DNA from: Mesostigma viride
Taxonomy: Eukaryota; Streptophyta; Mesostigmatophyceae; Mesostigmatales; Mesostigmataceae
NCBI GenBank assembly: GCA_009746045.1
Contig: RPFO01000253.1
Span: 4,363,332-4,427,331, forward strand
Length of the DNA stretch: 64,000 nt
Direction of reading: 5' to 3'
In this document: one piece after another, positions 20,901 to 29,420 of the stretch
How positions within the stretch are numbered: position 1 is the stretch's first letter
Layout: every line of letters begins with the position of its first letter
Program-made: the position numbers and the translations under genes
Notes under the pieces: model-generated
Told to the model about the DNA's origin: nothing
What the model saw: only the letters and a program-made list of their open reading frames with translations
Databases searched by the model: none

Positions 20901-21579
20901 CTGCGAGGACGACATGACGACACGGATCGGCATGGCGTGGGCGCACCTCCATGACCACCGCCGCTGGTGGAGCAACCCCGCCCTACCCCGGATCGTCAAG
21001 CGTGACCTCTTCAAGGTCGTCATTCTGACGATCCTGACCTACGGCGCCGAGACGTGGACACTGATGCAGGAGCTGGAGCAACGACTCGACGGCGCCGTCA
21101 CCAAGATGCTGCGCAAGGCCCTTAACATCCCCTTTGGTTTGCACATTAGTAATGAGGATTTGTACGCTGATTTGCCCTATGTTTCCCACATTATTAGGCA
21201 CAGGCGCCTGGGCCTAGCCGGGCACCTGGCCCGCACAGATCAGGTAGATACATCAGATAGACTAGCTGGCACCAAGCCCGCCCAGCCTGGGCGATATGTC
21301 CTCACCTGGCGTGCCCCCGGCCGCGCGCGGCAGGGCCGCCACCCGTGGACTTTTCGTGATAGACTCGGCATGGACATGTGCTACACTAGACGTGACGGGC
21401 TCACCCCCGGGCAGCCTCCTGGTTTGTCTGTAATATGGAGGCAGATGGTGCGCAAGGATAGATGGCAAGTAGTGATGAAGGAGACCACCCCCAAGCCTGT
21501 GGGGGCTCCGCGTGTGACCAAGTATGGCATTCATAGCGATTCGGGCCGCGGTGCCCACACCCCTGTAACTAGGACCTAG
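17948..21579 (+). CDS. LINE-A ORF2 (endonuclease-reverse transcriptase), one frameshift
   Basis: It starts at the ATG that overlaps the ORF1 stop. Frame 2 (17948 to about 19400) encodes a proline-rich leader and an apurinic-type endonuclease: VIATFNARTL, LGIQEHRR, VGYAPHSGH, LLLDANAT, CIDYVVMRK, SDHRIVTARI. Frame 1 (about 19400-21579) encodes the linker, RT motifs FVDFIKAFDSV, TGVWQGCVLSPYLF and LIYADDITLIEK, and a C-terminal region with LTYGAETWTL and RRLGLAGHLAR. The break is a one-base change in a C-rich run between about 19385 and 19410, so it may be a mutation or a sequence error. No RNase H domain was seen. Without the break the protein would have about 1,210 residues. Confidence 0.9.
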
Positions 21580-21634
21580 ATAGCTTATACCATCCATTCC
21601 ATCCCCTGTTCCGCTCCCACTGAGGGCTTATGCT

Positions 21635-21653
21635 CACGTGACGCAGTCACGTG
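21635..21653 (+). other. Perfect 3' hairpin of LINE-A
   Basis: CACGTGAC-GCA-GTCACGTG is an 8-bp stem with a 3-base loop, 15 bases before the TTAA tail. It is conserved in the copies at 14.6, 21.7, 21.9, 25.6 and 25.9 kb and partly decayed at 39.97 kb. It is a likely recognition structure for the element's reverse transcriptase. Confidence 0.8.
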
Positions 21654-21680
21654 TCTATTAATTAATTAATGACTAAAGTA

Positions 21681-21880
21681 ATTAATTAATTAATTAATTA
21701 ATAGACACGTGACTGCGTCACGTGAGCATAAGTCCTCAGTGGGAGGGGAACATGGGATGGAATGGATTAATTAATTAATTAATTAATTAATTAATTAATT
21801 AATTAATTAATTAATTAATTAATTAATTATTAATATTAATTATTAATTAATTAATTAATTAATTAATTAATTAATTAATA
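21681..21880. repeat. TTAA arrays around a 65-bp LINE-A end fragment
   Basis: (TTAA)n of about 20 bases, then a minus-strand LINE-A 3' end (about 21702-21766), then about 110 bases of (TTAA)n. The fragment is only the last 65 bases of the element, so it is another extreme 5' truncation or a rearranged piece. Confidence 0.8.
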
Positions 21881-22878
21881 GACACGTGACTGCGTCACGT
21901 GAGCATAATAAGTCCTCAGTGGGAGGGGAACATGGGATGGAATGGATGGTATAAGCTATCTAGGTCCTAGTTACAGGGGTGTGGGCACCGCGGCCCGAAT
22001 CGCTATGAATACCATACTTGGTCACACGCGGAGCCCCCACAGGCTTGGGGGTGGTCTCCTTCATCACTACTTGCCATCTATCCTTGCGCTCCATCTGCCT
22101 CCATATTACAGACAAATCAGGAGGCTGCCCGGGGGTGAGCCCGTCACGTCTAGTGTAGCACATGTCCATGCCGAGTCTATCACGTAAAGTCCACGGGTGG
22201 CGGCCCTGCCGCGCGCGGCCTGGGGCACGCCAGGTGAGGACATATCGCCCAGGCTCAGGCGGGCTTGGTGCCAGCTAGTCTATCTGAGGTATCTACCTGA
22301 TCTGTGCGGGCCAGGTGCCCGGCTAGGCCCAGGCGCCTGTGCCTAATAATGTGGGAAACATAGGGCAAATCAGCGTACAGATCCTCATTACTAATGTGCA
22401 AACCAAAGGGGATGTTAAGGGCCTTGCGCAGCATCTTGGTGACGGCGCCGTCGAGTCGTTGCTCCAGCCGCTCCTGCATCAGTGCCCACGTCTCGGCGCC
22501 GTAGGTCAGGATCGTCAGAATGACGACCTTGAAGAGGTCACGCTTGACGATCCGGGGTAGGGCGGTTGCTCCACCAGCGGCGGTGGTCATGGAGGTGCGC
22601 CTGGACGCCATGCCGATCCGTGTCGTCATGTCGTCCTCGCAGTCGGGAAGCAAACTGCCGAGCAGCTTGAAGCGGCCTGAAGGAGGGTAGTTGACCTCGG
22701 CATCGTCTAAGAGGCGGAGTGTGGGTGGGGGCCCTGCCATGCCGAGGGCCAGGGCCTCCGTTTTGGGGCTGATTTCTAGATCGACCAACCGCCCGAGCCT
22801 CGAGCGCCAGGCAGTCCAGCCAAAGTTGGTGGGCAGACTCCGGCTTCTCGATGAGCGTGATGTCGTCGGCATAAACTA
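21879..22878 (-). mobile_element. 5'-truncated LINE-A copy
   Basis: It runs on the minus strand from the TTAA tail and hairpin through the C-terminal region (RRLGLAGHLAR, LTYGAETWAL) to the YADD motif region, where similarity stops near 22878. Small indels break the frame (for example after MTTRIGMA). It is tail-to-tail with the full-length copy. Confidence 0.88.
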
Positions 22879-24257
22879 AATAGACTAAAGCGATAGTTTT
22901 GACAATTTGACAAGTTGACAACTGGGGACAACCTAGTCGGGGTAAAATTGATCGTCGTGGAAAACAGATAGTCGGGGTTTAGTTGGCTTCATCAATCCAA
23001 GGCACGCTGCCACGTACACATGTTATTTTTTGGGGTGGTGGGATGAATATATGTATGATGCTTTGCAGCCCTCGCCACAGCTCAAACACTAGTGCCCATC
23101 ACGCCATATGCATATGCAAGTAAAATGATATGGCATGCAGCTACAGCTCGATCGATCCTACTTAACACCCATAACAATTCCTTAATTTACACGTAGACAG
23201 CGTCATGTGGGCATGTAAATCCTCAAGTACTCATGCCTGCTATGCTAGCGATCACGAACGAGCTTGGGGAAGGGGGGCCGACTAACAAGCAGAATTTACT
23301 AGCTGACCTCATTTATGCCGACGACATCACGCTCATCGAGAAGCCGGAGTCTGCCCAACTTTGGCTGGACTGCCTGGCGCTCGAGGCTCGGGCGGTTGGT
23401 CTAGAAATCAGCCCCAAAACGGAGGCCCTGGCCCTCGGCATGGCAGGGCCCCCACCCACACTCCGCCTCTTAGACGATGCCGAGGTCAACTACCCTCCTT
23501 CAGGCCGCTTCAAGCTGCTCGGCAGTTGGCTTCCCGACTGCGAGGACGACATGACGACACGGATCGGCATGGCGTGGGCGCAACTCCATGAGTCACCACC
23601 GCCGCTGGTGGAGCAACCCCGCCCTACCCCGGATCGTCAAGCGTGACCTCTTCAAGGTCGTCATTCTGATGATCCTGACCTACGGCGCCGAGACGTGGAC
23701 ACTGACGCAGGAGCTGGAGCAACGACTCGACGGCGCTGTCACCAAGATGCTGCGCAAGGCCCTTAACCATCCCCTTTGGTTTGCACATTAGTAATGAGGA
23801 TTTGTACGCTGATTTGCCCTATGTTTCCCACATTATTAGGCACAGGCGCCTGGGCCTAGCCGGGCACCTGGCCCGCTCAGATCAGGTAGATACATCAGAT
23901 AGACTAGCTGGCACCAAGCCCGCCCAGCCTGGGCGATACTATCAGGTGAGGACCGGGTCCTCACCTGGCGTGCCCCCGGCCGCGCGCGGCAGGGCCGCCA
24001 CCCGTGGACTTTTCGTGATAGACTCGGCATGGACATGTGCTACACTAGACGTGACGGGCTCACCCCCGGGCAGCCTCCTGGTTTGTCTGTAATATGGAGG
24101 CAGATGGTGCGCAAGGATAGATGGCAAGTGGTGATGAAGGAGACCACCCCCAAGCCTGTGGGGGCTCCGCATGTGACCAAGTATGGCATTCATAGCGATT
24201 CGGGCCGCGGTGCCCACACCCCTGTAACTAGGACCTAGATAGCTTATACCATCCATT

Positions 24258-25586
24258 CAGTGATGATTCATACGCGATACGCGTCGTACGCGGCCCCAGG
24301 TGTATAATGTATAATACGCGGTGTATAATGTATTATACGCTGATCGTACGCTAACCGTTGAAAACCCCTTTTTTGGCATGATTTTGAGGGGTTTTCAACA
24401 TTCTGAGCAACCAAGCATAGTCTGCTGGTGTTTTTCCATACCTTTTGCCTATACATGACATATATAGCATGACCTTTGGCATTGCCACCACTACCTAAAT
24501 ACAAGCTTAGTTTCTAACGGTCTAACTTGATAGTTTCTCTTCAAAATCGAGACAACATGCAACTAAGTATCAATACCAGTATCAATGCACAACTCACTGG
24601 AAAGGATAATAAATTTGTAGAACTCAAGATATGCATGCACTATACATTGCCCCGAGGTGTCGATGACATTGAAGGGCGTCGATGGCATTGAAAGGCGCGA
24701 ATGAATGCCTCGCACAGCTCCTCGTCCAGCTGCTCTTTGCTGAGCCCATAAGGTGCGGGCAAATTACCGTCGGTGGATTGGCCCTTTGATGATCCGCTTG
24801 GCCCAGCCGCCCCAGCAGCGCGCCCCGAGGTGTTGCTGGCATGAGGGGACACCCAGTTAAAGGCGTCGGTTTCTACAACGTCTGCAAGCCTGTCTTTAAG
24901 TGCCGCCCGCACATCAGCCTGCTTCTTGGCGTCACTAGTCGCCTTCCTCTTCCTGGTATTGCTTTCCTTCTCCGCCTGCTCGACCAGCAGCCTGTAACGG
25001 AGTACTCCATCATCCATGTAGTAGTTATTTGTCTGCTGCCGATTCTTGAGGATGCGCTCTTTGCTAATGTATGTCCAGACAGTTTCGGATGTGGCCTCTT
25101 CTTCATCGGGCCGCACATCATCATCGTGTTCCATTGACTCACGTGTCAGCCATGCCTGGATGTCGATATGCTACGATCTAGGTGCCAGACGACCACGACG
25201 TTGCTGGCACACCTTATCACCTTCTTGATCCAAATATACTGTTGCTTATCACCCTCTTGATGATGAATCTTCAGCCTTCCCGCCTTCACCTTCCCGCCTT
25301 CACAGTTCACAAGTCACAATGAACGCGCTTTTAGCTTTAGTGCACTATACACTAGCTAGCTCATCACGCAATTATTTGTTCCTACTACAGGTCGGCGCGC
25401 CGCAGTCTAGGCAAGCAAATGCACCCACCTCGTAAGCCAAAAATATGCCAAAAATACGCGAAAATACGCAAAAATGCGCAAAAATACGCGTTGCGTATGA
25501 AAGTACCCCATTTTCGTACGCGCCGCTTGCGTATCGCGCATAATACGCTAAATACGGCGTATAATACGGCGTATGAATCATCACTG
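24258..25586. mobile_element. hAT-type DNA transposon, 1,329 bp, non-autonomous
   Basis: Perfect 17-bp terminal inverted repeats CAGTGATGATTCATACG and an 8-bp target-site duplication CATCCATT (24250-24257 and 25587-25594) identify it as hAT-like. Both ends are packed with TACGC motifs (for example 'aaaatacgc' repeats at 25437-25497), which would fit subterminal transposase-binding sites. There is no complete transposase. The insertion lies in the 3' UTR of a LINE-A copy, whose sequence is restored if the element and one duplication are removed. Confidence 0.92.
24640..25134 (-). CDS. Uncharacterised 164-aa ORF inside the hAT element
   Basis: A complete ORF lies between the TIRs. The N-terminal part is acidic (MEHDDDVRPDEEEA), followed by a charged, helix-prone middle with KRKATSDAKKQADVR and a Ser/Gly-rich stretch. 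No hAT catalytic or dimerisation motif is seen. It may be the remnant of a transposase-associated protein or a captured host fragment; I do not recognise it. Confidence 0.4.
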   Translation of the reverse strand: MEHDDDVRPDEEEATSETVWTYISKERILKNRQQTNNYYMDDGVLRYRLLVEQAEKESNTRKRKATSDAKKQADVRAALKDRLADVVETDAFNWVSPHASNTSGRAAGAAGPSGSSKGQSTDGNLPAPYGLSKEQLDEELCEAFIRAFQCHRRPSMSSTPRGNV

Positions 25587-25670
25587 CATCCATTCCATCC
25601 CATGTTCCCCTCCCACTGAGGACTTATGCTCACGTGACGCAGTCACGTGTCTATTAATTAATAAATTAAT

Positions 25671-25930
25671 GGAGGCAGATGGAGCGCAAGGATATATGGC
25701 AAGTAGTGATGAAGGCGACCACCCCCAAGCCTGTGGGGGCTCCGCGTGCCGACCAAGTATGGCATTCATAGCGATTTGGGCCGCGGTGCCCCCACCCCTG
25801 TAACTAGGACCTAGATAGCTTATACCATCCATTCCATCCCATGTTCCCCTCCCACTGAGGACTTATTATGCTCACGTGACGCAGTCACGTGTCTATTAAT
25901 TAATTAATTAATTAATTAATCAATTAATTA
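25671..25930 (+). mobile_element. LINE-A 3' end copy, about 260 bp
   Basis: It begins 'ggaggcagatgg' directly after the tail of the previous copy. It runs through the coding end and hairpin (with an extra 'tat' before GCTCACG) to a long TTAA tail. Confidence 0.85.
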
Positions 25931-25939
25931 ATGCATTAA

Positions 25940-26500
25940 TTAGTCTTGTGTCCCTGTTGGGGGACCACGAAGCACCGAATTCCCCAAGTAAGATATAGTT
26001 GGAGTGGTTGTCTTCTTGATAGTTGGGGTGGACGTCTCCCCAATTAAGACGTCAATATGTACATGTATATCTACAGCTAGCCTAAAATACAGGCCTCGAG
26101 CTGCATGCGGTTCAGCAGCGGGAGGCGCATGTGAAGACTTTCAGCAGGCCGGCGCAGCTTTGGAGGCAGACCTCGTACAGCCCGCATGCTACGTCCTGGC
26201 TATGATCAGATCACATGCCCACGCTCCTTGTTATGCCCTGCTCACATGGGTCTTATTGCACCCACAGATTGCCGGATCGTTAGCGTGTCCGTTTAGCTAG
26301 CGTGCCCGAATGTAGCTGTGGCATGCCTTAGGCATGAAGGAGACTGGGGGTCTCTGCCCTTTCTCCTGTTGTGCACACACAGGGATTAAAAGCACTTTGG
26401 TGCTCCGTGACTCCCCAACGGGAGCACGAGTTTAATTAATTAATTAATTAATTAGTCACGCAGTCCCATCGGGGAGCCGCGGAGCATTAACCCTAGTGAT
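25940..26500. mobile_element. Cluster of SINE-C ends in both orientations
   Basis: A decayed minus-strand end lies at about 25940-25985, a good plus-strand copy at about 26200-26450 with hairpin and TTAA tail, and a minus-strand end at about 26455-26500. The last two face each other across one TTAA tail, as at 1-282. Confidence 0.6.
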
Positions 26501-27041
26501 GGAGATATGATGATGATGAAGATGGATGAGACCGTGCTAAGCTACCGGTCTATCTAACTATCCAATTAATCTTGGGTCTATACTCTACTGGGGGTCGGGC
26601 CCTGGCTGGCCCGGTTGCAACCGCGTAGGGTGATGCGCGCTTTCCCCACTGGGGGGGGCGCGTTTGCCTATACAACATGTTGCCATGCAACCTTGTCCTG
26701 CATCCTCGACTCCTCCAAACAATATAAGAAATGCTGCCACCCATGCAACAGGTAGGCTGGTCACCAACTGGCGGGGGGGTTGTGCAGATCATCATGCGGT
26801 GCAAAGGGTTAATGACCCGTATATGTACATGGCACGTACTACTCAGCGCCACCGCTTATTTCAGCCACCAGATGGGGTTGTATGCAGACTGCGCGTGCCG
26901 ATGGATATTGCATCCTCTATCATATGTCAGCTAGTCTCACATTAGGTTGACACTCATCCCCTTGGGCAGTTGGGCTGGCAATCGCCACTGTTCCCCTTTC
27001 CCTGTTGTGTGCGCCATACCTGTGGAAGTGCATTTGCGAAC
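26501..27041. other. No supported feature; downstream of the LRR gene
   Basis: No exon, element or RNA gene is recognised. It probably includes the 3' UTR of the minus-strand LRR gene. Confidence 0.3.
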
Positions 27042-29420
27042 TTATGCATGCTTCTCGGTACAATTGTATGGTTGTGTGCCTGGCAGTGTCCTAGGCCCAC
27101 ATTGCATAGTAGCTACCACGTTCACGTGGGGATGCGTTTTCTTCAACGCCTTGATCTTCGCTGGCCTCACCTGGCAGCCGAGAAAGTTGACCGCCTCCAA
27201 GACCCTCAGCACCTGGCACTTTGTCACCACCGCCGTGGCGCCGCTCCCCGTGACTTTCCAGCAATAAGAAACGCTCACCTCTTCGAGCTGGGGGCAATGT
27301 TCGCTCAAGGCCAGCATGCTATCATCTGTAACACGCACACACCCGCTCGCCCTCAGCTCGACCAGCAGCGGGCAGTGGCTGACCAGCAGCACCATCCCCT
27401 TGTCGCCAACTTCACACCACGACACGACCACACTCCTCAGCCGGGGGCAGTGGCCTGCCAGTGCAGCCATGCTGTCATCCGTCACCGCATTCCAGCCCGC
27501 AACGTGCAGAACCTCCAACGCACCCAACTGGTGGGCCATCGCAGCAAGGCCCTGCGGCGTGAAGCGGCAGTGGTTGCAGAAGGAAACGCTCAACTCCCGC
27601 AGAAACTTGCAGCTGTGACTTGCACTGGCCAAGCTTATGCCCGCGTCCGATAGACCCCGGCACTTTGCAAGCTTTAATGTCTCGAGCCTCGTGGACTTGT
27701 GCAGCACGTGGGCGAGCGCGCCGTCCCAGACAGAGACTTGCATGCGTCCCCCCTGCTTCTTCTGCTTCGCTTCCTCCTTCCTCTTCTCCTTCTCTTCCTC
27801 TTTCTCGCCCTCTTTCATTTCCTCTTTTACCTCCTTTCCCTCCTCCCTCGCCTCTTCCTCTTCCTCGTCCTCATCATCATCCTCACCCCCCTCACTCTCA
27901 TAGCAGGCCACACTGTCCGAAATTTCCAGGTGCCGCAACTCGGGGCAGTGCGTGCCGGCTGCACGCACCGTGCGAGCGCCCGCACAGCTGGACAGCTCGA
28001 GCGTGCGCAGGTCTGGCGAGCTCTTCACGAGCTCTGCCGCACCGGCATCCGTCACCCCGTCTAGCCCCGTCAAGCGCAGCGCCCGCAACCGCGAGCAGCG
28101 CGATGCCACCGCCATCATGCCGGCATCCGTCACCCCGTCTAGCCCCGTCAAGCGCAGCGCCCGCAACCGCGAGCAGCGCGATGCCACCGCCATCATGCCG
28201 GCATCCGTCACACTACCGCAGTGAACCAGCGCCAGCTCCTCCAACAACGGACAACTGTCGGCGAACGCACTCAGGCTGGCATCTGTGGCAGCGTCGCTCG
28301 CATCAAAGTAAAGCGATGTGAGCAGCATCGAGCGCTGAGCCAGCGACATTGCGCCCGCGTCTGAGAAAGACTCACAAGCCGTGATGTGCAGGGAACGCAG
28401 CTGGTGACAGCTGTCGACACCCAGGAGTGCCGTCGCGTCATCTGTGGCTTTGTCCTCGATACCGAACTCACGGAGCTGGCTGCAATGGGAGAGTAATGCT
28501 GCGACGCCACGGTCCCGCACCTGGGTGAAGCCATAGTCCGCCCGCTCCAACCAGCGGCACTTCTCTGCAATGGCCACGATGCTGCGATCGTTGATGCCTG
28601 CGCAGTTGCTGACGTCTAGCGACCGCAGATCGGGGCACCCTTGAGCGATCGCGGTTATTCCGCCGTTCGCCACGCGCGTGCTGTGCACGTCCAGGTGTCG
28701 CAGGCCCCGGCAGTGCGAGGCAATCGCCGACATGCTTGCATTTGTCACTTTAGCATGCGACACGTTCAGGTGCTCCAATCGCCGACACCCGGCAGCGATT
28801 TCCGCCACGCCGGCATCCGTGACCGCTTTGCAGTAGCCGATATCCAGGAGACGCAGGTCCCCGCAGTTGCCTGCCACCGCACGCAACACGACGTCGCCCA
28901 CGCTCCCGCACCTATGCAAGTGCAGGCTGCGGAGCTGCCGGCAGTGGGCGGCCAGGTGGGTTGCTACCGCGTCCGGTTTGGGGGCCTCGCAGGCCTTCCC
29001 CCATCGCAGGTATCGCGAGTACTGCCTCCCAGGGTGCCCCACGTCGAGGACCTCCAGGTTCGGGCACTTGCCCGCCAGCCAGCGCAGTGCCTCCCCTGCC
29101 TCCCCTCCCTCCTGCAATTCCCATTCTAGGCCGGCCAGGTCTTCAAGGGAGATCTTCTGCAGGGTCCGCAGGGAGGTATCCACCAATGATTTGAAGGCGC
29201 GGCATAACCCTCTCATCCGCACCCGGTCTGGCAGTGGCACTCCTTCCAGGATCAGCGGTCCCAGGTTGTGCATGGCTGCCACGTCCTGCAGGGTGGGTGG
29301 GGGCAGCTCTCCAACGGTGGTCGCATCGGGCTGGAGTGCATGGGTGTTGGCTTCTACCACACGCGGTCGCTTGTGTAGTAGCGCGTCCATGGGTAAGTAA
29401 AGTTGACTTTGATGGGTCAA
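27042..29420 (-). CDS. Intronless F-box-like / cysteine-containing LRR protein, 792 aa
   Basis: A single uninterrupted ORF. Residues about 52-85 resemble a divergent F-box (LILEGVPLPDRVRMRGLCRAF). From about 115 to 500 and again from about 590 to 775 there are about 25-residue repeats of the AMN1/FBXL type, such as CPDLRSLDVSNCAGINDRS and CPRLRSVVVSWCEVGDKGM. An acidic-basic insert rich in E and K (about 507-560) splits the repeat domain. One 26-residue repeat (AGMMAVASRCSRL onward) is exactly duplicated at the DNA level (78 bp). The family usually acts as the substrate adaptor of SCF ubiquitin ligases; the target cannot be told. A second Met lies 10 codons downstream. The lack of introns contrasts with the other genes here. 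Confidence 0.85.
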   Translation of the reverse strand: MTHQSQLYLPMDALLHKRPRVVEANTHALQPDATTVGELPPPTLQDVAAMHNLGPLILEGVPLPDRVRMRGLCRAFKSLVDTSLRTLQKISLEDLAGLEWELQEGGEAGEALRWLAGKCPNLEVLDVGHPGRQYSRYLRWGKACEAPKPDAVATHLAAHCRQLRSLHLHRCGSVGDVVLRAVAGNCGDLRLLDIGYCKAVTDAGVAEIAAGCRRLEHLNVSHAKVTNASMSAIASHCRGLRHLDVHSTRVANGGITAIAQGCPDLRSLDVSNCAGINDRSIVAIAEKCRWLERADYGFTQVRDRGVAALLSHCSQLREFGIEDKATDDATALLGVDSCHQLRSLHITACESFSDAGAMSLAQRSMLLTSLYFDASDAATDASLSAFADSCPLLEELALVHCGSVTDAGMMAVASRCSRLRALRLTGLDGVTDAGMMAVASRCSRLRALRLTGLDGVTDAGAAELVKSSPDLRTLELSSCAGARTVRAAGTHCPELRHLEISDSVACYESEGGEDDDEDEEEEEAREEGKEVKEEMKEGEKEEEKEKRKEEAKQKKQGGRMQVSVWDGALAHVLHKSTRLETLKLAKCRGLSDAGISLASASHSCKFLRELSVSFCNHCRFTPQGLAAMAHQLGALEVLHVAGWNAVTDDSMAALAGHCPRLRSVVVSWCEVGDKGMVLLVSHCPLLVELRASGCVRVTDDSMLALSEHCPQLEEVSVSYCWKVTGSGATAVVTKCQVLRVLEAVNFLGCQVRPAKIKALKKTHPHVNVVATMQCGPRTLPGTQPYNCTEKHA
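28043..28198 (-). repeat. Exact 78-bp tandem duplication of one LRR
   Basis: The units starting at 28043 and 28121 appear identical, which adds one 26-residue leucine-rich repeat in frame. Such identity implies a recent duplication or gene conversion. Confidence 0.9.

Larger units (their letters stand above)
16014..21668 (+). mobile_element. Full-length non-LTR retrotransposon LINE-A, 5,655 bp
   Basis: ATGACTAAAGTA flanks the element at 16002-16013 and 21669-21680 (12-bp target-site duplication). Order: three 168-bp 5' monomers, ORF1 (16482-17951), ORF2 with apurinic endonuclease and reverse transcriptase (17948-21579), a short 3' UTR, a perfect hairpin (21635-21653) and a TTAA tail. The intact duplication and complete 5' end suggest a fairly recent insertion. 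ORF2 has one frameshift near 19400. Clade is not assigned; a tree of the RT domain would settle it. Confidence 0.93.
23243..25669 (+). mobile_element. 5'-truncated LINE-A copy carrying a hAT insertion
   Basis: It starts inside the RT domain (ITNELGEGGPTNKQ, YADDITLIEK) and runs to the hairpin and TTAA tail near 25665. It is interrupted at 24257 by the 1,329-bp hAT element. Frameshifts lie near 23590, 23768 and 23940. Confidence 0.88.

Noticed and set aside
27620-28321. Plus-strand ORF of 233 codons
   Set aside because: It is antisense to the well-supported LRR gene and has low-complexity Ser/Pro composition.
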